A stretch of 10,888 bases of DNA from an uncultured Porphyromonadaceae bacterium. GTDB taxonomy: Bacteria; Bacteroidota; Bacteroidia; Bacteroidales; Muribaculaceae. The notes under the pieces were generated by a model. It made no database searches. It had not been told where the DNA came from and was given only the letters and a program-made list of their open reading frames with translations. Of this stretch, positions 1 through 7,109 are shown piece by piece; the stretch's first letter is position 1, and each line of letters opens with the position of its first letter. A program made the position numbers and the translations under genes. The stretch is taken from contig CAMWZB010000020.1 in NCBI GenBank assembly GCA_947178655.1, forward strand, positions 1 through 10,888. Reading direction: 5' to 3'.

Positions 1-2172
1 GACGTATTCATATGCACGGTGCACTTCGGCATTTCGATTGTCAAGATAAGCCTCATAGGTGTTCTCGTAGAGTTCCTGCATGCGCGCGTCCATCGAGCGC
101 AACGTGCCGATGTAGTCGGGATCACGGAGAGCCATGCCGTATTTCGACTCGGCGAAGTCGCGAAGTATCATCTGACGATACTGTTCGGCCTTCGCCGTAT
201 CGCCCATACGCATATACATGAGATAGAGGTTATAGTAAGTGTCGAGCCTGTAGATATTGTCGGGATAATCAGCCAAAAGGCGCCCGAACTCCGATGCCGA
301 GGCATCGAAGTCGTCAAGTTTGTCCTTAAGGATAACTCCCATGTTGTACAGGCCTTCCTGGATGACGTCATGCGAATTGGCTATTTCAGTTTCCGTTGAC
401 GGAATCTGGGCAAGATAATATTCGGGATAGTGCGGGTCGGATGACTTATCAGGCTCATTGGAGTCCTTCTCCTCGTCCTGTCCGCCGCCTTCCGACTGAT
501 TGTCATCGACATCGTCCGCTCCGGCGGCAGCTCCGCTGTCGCCGTCGGCCTGCACATCGAAGTCATCGGCATTGAATGACGCCTTGTTTCGGCGACGCCA
601 GTCATCCTCAAGTTTACGCGACCCCCAGCGCTTCTGGAAGTCGGTCTTTCCGGCATTTTTGGTTGCTGTGTTGTAGAAGTACCACGAGTTGTCGGAGTTG
701 ATAGTGAATGACTGGCTGTTCTGGTCCTGTAGTCCGCCACCCTGGGCGGCCTGATTGGCGAGGAATTCCTCACGGGCCGCATCTTCCTGCTCTTTCTTCT
801 CTTTTTCCTTGAGTTCCTCTATGATTCTGTCGATGACCTTGAGCCGCTCTTCCGGAGTCATGGCAGCCAGACGCAGAAGAGAGTCCTGCAGGTTGACATT
901 CTGGGAGTAGACAGCCAGCTCATCAAGCACATCCGAGCGGCGCTTGATCAGAGCATAGTCGGGATATGACTCCGGGAGCTGCGGTACAGCCTCCGAGTAC
1001 GACGGCTGAGCCTTCTCGTAGTTTCCCCTCATAAAGTATAGCTCGCCGAGGCGCAACTGGTTGATGGCCTTGTCAATGCCGTTGCGTGTCGACTTTTCGT
1101 TGGCTATCTCGTAGTTCTCGATGGCACGTAGAGTGTCGCCACGGCTTAGATACAGGTTGCCTATGGCGTAGTATATCTGGTCGAGATACTCTTTGTTGCG
1201 GTCATAGCGCGTCATCCGTTTCAAAGCCTTGACTTCAGGCTCGATATCGGAGCCGGAGTACACCTCGCTCTGCTTGATACGGGCATTGAACTTGGTGCGG
1301 TATGACGTGGAAGATGAGGAGCCGGCCGCGGCAAATGCCTTGTAGGCGTTCTCATTCTGCCCTAACCGCTGATATAGCTGGCCGAGAAGGAAGTTGAGAC
1401 GCGTTTTCTGCTCTTTTTTCGCACCTTTCACAGCTTCAATCATGAAAGGCAGAGCCTCCTCATAGTCTCCGGCATGGACGTAGAAGTCGGCATAGGCGAA
1501 GTTGTACAGCCGTCGCAGACGGTTGTTGGTCAGGTCTTCGGCCTTTATTCGCGAAAGTATCATCTCTGCTTCGAACTGCCAGCCCATGGCTATGTACGAC
1601 AGAGCCTGCATCAGCTTGGCTTCAGTGACAGTGCCGGGGAGCCAGGAGAAATGCCGCGATGTGTAGAAAAATGTCGAGGCAGCGCCGAGGAAATCACCGT
1701 TGTAGTACTGGCCGCGTCCGAGCATCATCCACGCGTTGTGGAGAAAAGGATTATACTCCTCGCGTTTCATCCACTCCTTGTAGGCCGGGTCCTTGGATTT
1801 GCCGGGTTTTCTGGCAGGCTTCTTTTTGATTGAACGCAACTGAATGGCCTTCTGAGCCTTCTCTATGGATCTGTCGAAGTTCCCGGAGGGCTGGGTGGCA
1901 TTCTTGTCGGCCTTGGCCTCGACAGGATGCATATAGAGAAGTTTGGAATAGTCGTCCTCATAATTCTTCTCCATCTCCTCGAGAGTCTCGATGTAGTGGG
2001 TGTTGCCGTTATAATAGATGTTGTAACGGGTGATGAACTCCTGATATCTGCGGTTTCCTGCTGTGTTTTTCTTCGCCGAACATGCGGACAGCATCAGCAC
2101 CGCCGCCACAGCGACGATGCTCATGGTCAGAGCCGCCATGCGGCGGAGAGGATTTGCAAGGCCTAAGTACAT
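1..2172 (-). CDS. porW: PorW/SprE-type TPR lipoprotein, 3' end cut off by the window
   Basis: The frame is open from ATG at 2172 to base 1 (724 codons seen, no stop), so the C-terminus is missing. An N-terminal signal ends in a lipobox, L28-S-A-C31. The residues after Cys31 (SAKKN) lack the acidic surface-export signal of Bacteroidetes lipoproteins, so a periplasmic face is inferred. A second ATG at 2139 (Met12) would give a more compact signal peptide and is a real alternative. TPR-like helical repeats fill about 145-420 (for example the NAWMMLGRGQYYNGDF stretch) and 600-690. A charged coiled coil lies at 440-470. A WYFYN...FQKRWGSRKLEDDWRR block at 497-527 is what I recall of PorW/SprE proteins, which link the PorLM motor side of the type IX secretion system to the outer-membrane side. 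An acidic Gly/Ser-rich linker (about 535-580) follows. The gene starts 29 bases after the HD gene stop and is probably the last known member of the rel operon. No other T9SS gene is in the window, so secretion function is not proven. Confidence 0.85.
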   Translation of the reverse strand, partial: MYLGLANPLRRMAALTMSIVAVAAVLMLSACSAKKNTAGNRRYQEFITRYNIYYNGNTHYIETLEEMEKNYEDDYSKLLYMHPVEAKADKNATQPSGNFDRSIEKAQKAIQLRSIKKKPARKPGKSKDPAYKEWMKREEYNPFLHNAWMMLGRGQYYNGDFLGAASTFFYTSRHFSWLPGTVTEAKLMQALSYIAMGWQFEAEMILSRIKAEDLTNNRLRRLYNFAYADFYVHAGDYEEALPFMIEAVKGAKKEQKTRLNFLLGQLYQRLGQNENAYKAFAAAGSSSSTSYRTKFNARIKQSEVYSGSDIEPEVKALKRMTRYDRNKEYLDQIYYAIGNLYLSRGDTLRAIENYEIANEKSTRNGIDKAINQLRLGELYFMRGNYEKAQPSYSEAVPQLPESYPDYALIKRRSDVLDELAVYSQNVNLQDSLLRLAAMTPEERLKVIDRIIEELKEKEKKEQEDAAREEFLANQAAQGGGLQDQNSQSFTINSDNSWYFYNTATKNAGKTDFQKRWGSRKLEDDWRRRNKASFNADDFDVQADGDSGAAAGADDVDDNQSEGGGQDEEKDSNEPDKSSDPHYPEYYLAQIPSTETEIANSHDVIQEGLYNMGVILKDKLDDFDASASEFGRLLADYPDNIYRLDTYYNLYLMYMRMGDTAKAEQYRQMILRDFAESKYGMALRDPDYIGTLRSMDARMQELYENTYEAYLDNRNAEVHRAYEYV

Positions 2173-2201
2173 CTAAGTAGTATAACGGCTTCCTGCTCTT
2201 C

Positions 2202-4250
2202 TTATTGTACGGAAGGAGGGGTAGGCGGGGCAGGCACGGCCGTTGTCTCCGATGCTGGTTTCGGTGCCGTCGGATAGGCTATACGCGAGTGGTAGATGGT
2301 CATCAGACGCTTGATGAAGGCCTCCTTTATGACGGGTATGTCGCGGAACGTCAGCGGCGAGTCATTGTGAAGACCGTCGGCAATCTGGCCGTCGATGATG
2401 CGGTTGACCAGTGCGGAAATGTCCTCGCGCGTATGTCCGGAGAGCGAACGCGATGCAGCCTCGACAGCATCGGCCATCATCAGCAGCGAAGTCTCACGGC
2501 TGCGCGGATTGGGTCCGGGATAGGTGAAGGGAGCCTTGTCGACATCTTCTCCGGGGTGTGCCTTGCAGTATGTGATATAGAAGTACTTGGCCATGCCGGC
2601 ACCGTGGTGCTCGCGAATGAAGTTCTGAATGGACTGAGGGAGACCGGCGCGGTCAGCCAGCGAGAGACCGTCGTTGACGTGGTTGATGACGATGGCCGCG
2701 CTGCGCTCCGGCGGAAGGGCGTCGTGGGGGTTGACGCCATGCTGGTTCTCTGTGAAGAATGCCGGATTTGACAGTTTGCCGATATCGTGATAGAGCGCTC
2801 CGGCACGGACCAGAAGCACATTGGCTCCTATGCGCTGCGCGGCGTCGGAGGCGAGGTTGCTCACAGCGACGGAGTGCTGGAATGTGCCCGGACACTCATT
2901 GCTCAGGCGCATCAGCAGGGGATTGTTGATATCGGCAAGCTCGACCAGAGTGACTTCCGAGACGAACCCGAACAGACGCTCGACAGCGAACATCAGTATG
3001 TAGGCCATCGACGTGAGGGCGGCATTCACGAGCAGAAATGCGGTCATACGCCATGTGAACGCTTCGAAAGAGCCGTTCATCAGAAGTTCGAGTGACACAT
3101 ATGCGCAGCAGTAGGCCAGCGCCACGACTCCCGACGTACGCAGCAGCTGCGAACGGCGCGAAAGCTCCCTGAGGGAAAATACAGCTGCCGCAGCTGCACA
3201 GAACTGGAGGAAGAGGTATTCAAGAGCGAATGCCGTGACCCCGGCACAAATCAGTGCAAGAGCTCCGGTGGTGAAGAGAGCCGTACGCCCGTCGAAGAAT
3301 ACGAGTACAAGAATGGGCACAATCATCATGGGGGTGATGTAGATTCCCTGCGCCACGAAATAATTGAGCCCGACTCCCACAAGGAAGAAGAACGCAATCA
3401 AAGAAAACACGAACGTCAGGGCCCGGATATTGTCGTATATCGCCGGACAGAAGTAGCGGAGATACAGAAGCATCGCCGTGAGAATCAATGCCACATAGAG
3501 GAACTGCCCCAGCAGCATGAGCCACTGGCTCTGTGTCTCGCGGGTATTCAGCTGCGAAAGCATGTTCTCGTATGTCCGCAGGTTGGTGAAATCCTGCGAA
3601 CTGATGACAGCACCCTTGTCGATGATAGTCTGGCCCTGCAGGATGATGCCTCGGTCGGCGGTGATGGTCAGGTAGTCGTACTCATAGTTGCGGCGACATT
3701 CCTCCTCATTGCGCGTATAGTTGGGCAGCAGCAGATTCTGAAGATTCGCCTGCACGAAATAGCGGTGGAGCGACGAATCTGTTATGACCGAGTCCAGATA
3801 GAGATAGGCGTCGCGCGGCGAAGTGAACCCCGCGGTGGACATCTCGCTGAGGATGTTCTTCTCAAGGATGCGGACCTTGGGCAGCTTCCCGGCAGCAATC
3901 TCGTCGCCGGTGGTATGGTCTACTATTCCCGATGCATAGATTCCGCGCAACTCCTGCGCCAGACGGTTGCGGAGCGATGGATTCTGCGATGCCGGAAGAC
4001 GATTCACAATCGTGTCGATTATGAGCTGGTTGAGTTCATATATGGGGACGAAGCGGGCATTCAGCGAGTCGCGGGCCGCTATGAGTGTGGCAGAATCGGG
4101 ATGGATAGGTATATCGAAGGGAGCGATGAGCTTGGAGTAGTTCCACGGACGCCCCTCTTCATAGTTGAATCGGTTGGCCTCGGGATGAGGATAGAAATAT
4201 ACGATAACTATCGTGGCTGCTAAAGCGAGTAGGATTTTTTTGAGTAGCAT
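2202..4250 (-). CDS. pgpH: 7TM-HD family membrane phosphohydrolase, PgpH-like (likely c-di-AMP phosphodiesterase)
   Basis: The 682-residue protein starts at ATG 4250. It has one N-terminal membrane helix (about 4-20), an extracytoplasmic domain of about 220 residues (7TMR-HDED type), a block of about seven hydrophobic helices (243-424), and a cytosolic HD domain (about 435-655). Metal and catalytic candidates are intact: H459 in PGTFQHS, H488-D489 in the HDIG motif, H524, H548-H549 and D594 in the MADAVEAASRSL motif. The C-terminal 20 residues are a Pro/Ala/Thr-rich tail. This domain order is that of PgpH, which in Listeria hydrolyses c-di-AMP to pApA and is inhibited by ppGpp; the substrate here is inferred from homology only. 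The gene begins 19 bases after the rel stop and is followed 29 bases later by the PorW-like gene, which implies co-transcription. No Shine-Dalgarno sequence or internal promoter is visible in either gap. Confidence 0.9.
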   Translation of the reverse strand: MLLKKILLALAATIVIVYFYPHPEANRFNYEEGRPWNYSKLIAPFDIPIHPDSATLIAARDSLNARFVPIYELNQLIIDTIVNRLPASQNPSLRNRLAQELRGIYASGIVDHTTGDEIAAGKLPKVRILEKNILSEMSTAGFTSPRDAYLYLDSVITDSSLHRYFVQANLQNLLLPNYTRNEEECRRNYEYDYLTITADRGIILQGQTIIDKGAVISSQDFTNLRTYENMLSQLNTRETQSQWLMLLGQFLYVALILTAMLLYLRYFCPAIYDNIRALTFVFSLIAFFFLVGVGLNYFVAQGIYITPMMIVPILVLVFFDGRTALFTTGALALICAGVTAFALEYLFLQFCAAAAAVFSLRELSRRSQLLRTSGVVALAYCCAYVSLELLMNGSFEAFTWRMTAFLLVNAALTSMAYILMFAVERLFGFVSEVTLVELADINNPLLMRLSNECPGTFQHSVAVSNLASDAAQRIGANVLLVRAGALYHDIGKLSNPAFFTENQHGVNPHDALPPERSAAIVINHVNDGLSLADRAGLPQSIQNFIREHHGAGMAKYFYITYCKAHPGEDVDKAPFTYPGPNPRSRETSLLMMADAVEAASRSLSGHTREDISALVNRIIDGQIADGLHNDSPLTFRDIPVIKEAFIKRLMTIYHSRIAYPTAPKPASETTAVPAPPTPPSVQ

Positions 4251-4269
4251 GGTCGTATTCAGGCTGAAG

Positions 4270-6540
4270 TCAGTGTATACGGGAGGCGCGGGTGACGCCG
4301 TTTATGTCACGGGTACGGCGGCAGAGGTCATCGACGACCTCCGCATCATTGACCCGCACCCATAAATCGGCCTCGAACACCTCGCCGCTCGCCTCGATGG
4401 AGAGCTTGCGCATGTCGATGCCAAGATGATTTGATATGAGCTGAGTGATCTCCTGGAGTATACCGCGGCGGTCGATGCCCTCGATGCGGATATGCGCCGT
4501 GAAGAGCTCTGTGAGGTCAGCCCACTCCGCAGCGACGATGCGGGAGCCGAACCCGGCTTTCAGAACCTGGGCGCGAGGACAGTCGAGAGAGTGGATTTCG
4601 ACCTTGTTGTCGTCGGTCACATATCCCATGACATCATCCCCGGGAATCGGATTGCAGCATGCAGCGATGATGTAGTTGGGAGAGCCTCCGGACGATGACA
4701 GGCGATATGTCTGTTTGGTGTTGATGGCCGTGCCCGGCGTATCGCCTGCAGCCGTGGCCTCGTCGGTGCGTGCAGCCGATGAGCTGCCCATCATCTTGCC
4801 TATGAGAGGAATCTTCGAAAACAGTCCCGAACCTTGGCGCGGCGTACGCTCGGCCTTGCGGAGAGGTTTGATGAGGAAATCTCCAAGGGCAATCTCGTCG
4901 GCGCCGAGCTGATAGCAGAGCTCTTCGCGGTTGGACACATGGAATATGCCCAGCAGCTTGGTCATAACGTAGTTGCTCTCGGATATGCTATTGTCAGCCA
5001 GCCATCGCTCAAGTATCTCGTTGCCCTTGACGATAACGGGCTGGCGCAGAGCGCGCAGGCCCTTGCGCAGACGGGTACGCGCTTTGGCCGTCACCAGATA
5101 CTGCTCCCATTCGGCAAGAGGCATCTGGGTCTTGGACGTAAGAATTTCCACCTGGTCTCCGCTCTTGAGTTCCGAATGCAGGGGCATCAGTTTGTGATTG
5201 ACCTTGGCGGCTATACAGTGAAGGCCGATTTCGGAGTGCAAGTTGAAAGCCAGGTCGAGCACGGAGGCTCCCTTGGGAAGGGTGATGAGTTCTCCGGCCG
5301 GGGTAAAGACCACTATCTCCGACGAGAACAGATTGAGTTTCAGTGTGTTGAGAAAGTCTATATCATCAGGTCCCGGATTGTCGAGAATGTCCTTGATGGT
5401 CTTGAGCCATACGTTAAGCTCGGATTCTTCGTCACCGCTGCCTATTTTGTACTTCCAGTGGGCTGCGAAGCCCTTCTCTGCGATGGCGTCCATGCGCTCG
5501 CTGCGAAGCGGAACCTCCACCCAGTTCCCGTCAGGCCCCATGACGGTCAGATGCAGAGCCTGATATCCGTTTGCTTTAGGAGTCACAATCCAGTCACGGG
5601 TGCGTGTGGGATGAAGCTGATAGAGGTCGGTGATGGCCGAGTAGATTGACCAGCATATGGCCTTCTCTTTGCTCTGGTCATCGCACTTGAATACTATGCG
5701 CATGGCATAGAGGTCATATACCTCTTCGAATGGCAGATGCTTGCTCTCCATCTTATTGTAGATGGAATAGACGGATTTGAGGCGGGCTTTGGCCTCATAC
5801 TGTATGCCGAGTCGGTCCAGACTGGCCTTTATCGGAGCCGAGAAGTCGGTATATACTGCTGAACGACGGGCCTCGCTGGCTTGTATCTTAGCAGAAATCT
5901 CGCGATATATGTCCGGGTGCTCGTGTTTGAAACTGAGATCTTCAAGTTCGGTCTTGATGGAGAAGAGGCCCAGACGGTGAGCAAGAGGAGCGTAAACATA
6001 GAGGGTCTCGCCGGCAATCTTATAGCGCTTGTTCGGAGCCATCGACCCGAGTGTGCGCATATTGTGCAGACGGTCAGCCATCTTGATAAGGACCACACGT
6101 ATATCCTCGCTCATGGTGAGGAGAAGTTTCCGGAAATTCTCAGCCTGCAGCGAAGCACGGTCGCCGAATATTCCTCCTGAAATCTTGGTGAGTCCCTCAA
6201 CGATTACAGCCACCGTGTGGCCGAAGTGCTGCTCGATGTCCTCGACGGTGAAATCGGTGTCCTCTACTACTTCATGGAGCAATGCGGCACAGATAGATGT
6301 GGAACCAAGACCTATTTCCTGCGAGACGATGCGAGCAACTGCTATGGGATGCATGATATACGGCTCCCCAGAACGGCGACGCACGCCTGCATGAGCGGCT
6401 TTGGCAAAATTGAATGCCTTCTCGATAATCTCCACTTTCTTGCGGTGATTACTGCGCAGATAACCGTCGAGAAGCTCCTGATAGGCTTCCTGAATCATCT
6501 GCTCATCGCGCTGTGCCTGAAGTGTCCCGTCGGTTTCCAT
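4270..6540 (-). CDS. rel: RelA/SpoT family (p)ppGpp synthetase/hydrolase, long Rel
   Basis: Long Rel enzymes make and degrade (p)ppGpp during the stringent response. I place the start at ATG 6540 (756 residues); an in-frame TTG at 6546 would add two residues but is less likely. Numbering is from this ATG. The hydrolase HD domain covers about 25-175 with H64, H89, E93-D94 and D156 in MADRLHNMRT. The synthetase domain covers about 240-365 with D276 in YDLYAMR, the RTRDW...PKANGYQALH segment, E342 and the AEKGFAAHWKYK motif. TGS follows (about 406-466), then a helical region, a zinc-finger-type domain with C628-C629, H650 and C654 (CCNPIPGDD), and a C-terminal ACT domain (about 680-752). The length is normal for long Rel. 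Two odd residues stand out: E90 replaces the Asp of the HD pair, and P344-L345 replace Gln-Ile in the synthetase EVQIR motif. A good Bacteroidetes promoter lies just upstream. The next gene starts 19 bases after the stop, so rel probably leads an operon with the PgpH-like and PorW-like genes. Confidence 0.95.
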   Translation of the reverse strand: METDGTLQAQRDEQMIQEAYQELLDGYLRSNHRKKVEIIEKAFNFAKAAHAGVRRRSGEPYIMHPIAVARIVSQEIGLGSTSICAALLHEVVEDTDFTVEDIEQHFGHTVAVIVEGLTKISGGIFGDRASLQAENFRKLLLTMSEDIRVVLIKMADRLHNMRTLGSMAPNKRYKIAGETLYVYAPLAHRLGLFSIKTELEDLSFKHEHPDIYREISAKIQASEARRSAVYTDFSAPIKASLDRLGIQYEAKARLKSVYSIYNKMESKHLPFEEVYDLYAMRIVFKCDDQSKEKAICWSIYSAITDLYQLHPTRTRDWIVTPKANGYQALHLTVMGPDGNWVEVPLRSERMDAIAEKGFAAHWKYKIGSGDEESELNVWLKTIKDILDNPGPDDIDFLNTLKLNLFSSEIVVFTPAGELITLPKGASVLDLAFNLHSEIGLHCIAAKVNHKLMPLHSELKSGDQVEILTSKTQMPLAEWEQYLVTAKARTRLRKGLRALRQPVIVKGNEILERWLADNSISESNYVMTKLLGIFHVSNREELCYQLGADEIALGDFLIKPLRKAERTPRQGSGLFSKIPLIGKMMGSSSAARTDEATAAGDTPGTAINTKQTYRLSSSGGSPNYIIAACCNPIPGDDVMGYVTDDNKVEIHSLDCPRAQVLKAGFGSRIVAAEWADLTELFTAHIRIEGIDRRGILQEITQLISNHLGIDMRKLSIEASGEVFEADLWVRVNDAEVVDDLCRRTRDINGVTRASRIH

Positions 6541-6572
6541 GACCAAATCTGTGCTTATTTTTCAATAAACAG

Positions 6573-6603
6573 CAAATTTAGCAATATTTCGCGAATTGCC
6601 AAA
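6573..6603 (-). promoter_or_regulatory. Bacteroidetes-type sigma-ABfr promoter for rel
   Basis: On the minus strand a -33 TTTG (6603-6600) is followed by exactly 19 bases and then TAAATTTG (6580-6573). This matches the known Bacteroidetes consensus TTTG-N19-21-TAnnTTTG. It sits in the only gap upstream of rel, 33 bases before the ATG at 6540, which would leave a leader of roughly 25-30 bases (inferred). The -33 element lies only 8 bases beyond the stop of the upstream small gene, so rel can be transcribed separately from the yfhO pair. No Shine-Dalgarno sequence is visible in the leader, as is usual in this phylum. Confidence 0.65.
6581..6599. promoter_or_regulatory. palindromic spacer of the rel promoter, possible operator
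   Basis: The 19 bases between the -33 and -7 elements begin with GCAAT and end with ATTGC, an inverted repeat with 5-base arms and a 9-base centre. Inside it is a perfect 8-base palindrome, TTCGCGAA (6588-6595), whose centre is offset by about 1.5 bases. A regulator bound here would touch both promoter elements. The arms are short and the region is AT-rich, so chance is a serious alternative. The hairpin has no U-tract and is not a convincing terminator. Confidence 0.2.
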
Positions 6604-6611
6604 AATTATTT

Positions 6612-7109
6612 TCAGAACCTGACTTCAAAAGTCTGCCGCGGCAGATGCGGAAGCACCGCGGCGAACAGCGTACCCCGGCGGTTGTCAAACAGCATTCCAC
6701 AAGGCATACGGCTACTGAGCAGAGCCGACGTCCCGGGCAACGCGTTCAGGACAAGCATCTTGACTCCCGGATGCAGCAGCGCAGCCAGAGCGTCAGGCGT
6801 ACAGTCTGCCGCATCGGCCACTATGAAGTCTGCGTCGGAAGCGCCTATTCGGACACGTGACGACGCCCTTTGGACAGCGCCCTGAAGAAGGCGAGGCTGC
6901 GAGGACACAATCAAGACTCCTTCAGGCCGGAAGTGCGTCACCAATCTGAATAGCAGACGGATGCGCTGATCCGGCGAGATATCCGCATAGCCGTAGTAGG
7001 GGTGGCGCTGACGCAGTACCTCGGTGATGAGAGCATAGGCAAAGGGCGAGTGGATGCCGAACCCCTTGCCATGCCTCCAGCAGCGGAAGCGACTCAGGAT
7101 TCCTTGCAT
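6612..7109 (-). CDS. small methyltransferase-like protein, shortened and probably non-catalytic
   Basis: The 165-residue protein starts at ATG 7109, inside the end of the yfhO gene (16-base overlap in another frame), so it is probably translated by coupling to it. The N-terminus carries HGKGFGIHSPFAY (13-25) followed by PYYGYADI (37-44), the signature I recall from Bacteroidetes proteins annotated as class I SAM-dependent methyltransferases of roughly 230-260 residues. The rest is compressed: FRPEGVLIVSS (60-70) sits where a strand and the glycine-rich AdoMet loop would be expected, but the Gly-x-Gly pattern is absent. The C-terminal strand (QTFEVRF) is kept. There is no signal peptide or membrane helix. 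Many Arg residues make the protein basic. The family is a moderately sure call; loss of AdoMet binding is inferred. The intact reading frame, clean overlap and downstream promoter argue for a real gene rather than debris. Confidence 0.7.
   Translation of the reverse strand: MQGILSRFRCWRHGKGFGIHSPFAYALITEVLRQRHPYYGYADISPDQRIRLLFRLVTHFRPEGVLIVSSQPRLLQGAVQRASSRVRIGASDADFIVADAADCTPDALAALLHPGVKMLVLNALPGTSALLSSRMPCGMLFDNRRGTLFAAVLPHLPRQTFEVRF

Noticed and set aside
381..782. Minus-strand open frame of 133 codons in the PorW region
   Set aside because: It is an alternative frame of the true, longer PorW-like gene, which runs off the window edge; the Arg/Thr/Pro-rich product is typical of a frame shadow.
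2173..2190. CCGTTATA shared upstream of the PorW-like gene and of aroF (10881-10888)
   Set aside because: Only eight bases are shared, the distances to ATG differ, and the aroF upstream region is cut off by the window, so no motif can be supported.
2205..2771. Plus-strand open frame of 188 codons opposite the HD gene
   Set aside because: It is a shadow of the HD-domain coding sequence, with no family resemblance and no promoter.
4834..5649. Plus-strand open frame of 271 codons opposite rel
   Set aside because: It lies wholly inside the well-supported rel gene on the other strand, shows no recognisable domain or start signal, and long antisense frames are expected in GC-rich coding DNA.
6217..6885. 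Plus-strand open frame of 222 codons spanning the rel 5' end and the small gene
   Set aside because: It crosses two minus-strand genes and their promoter, and its product has no coherent domain or composition.
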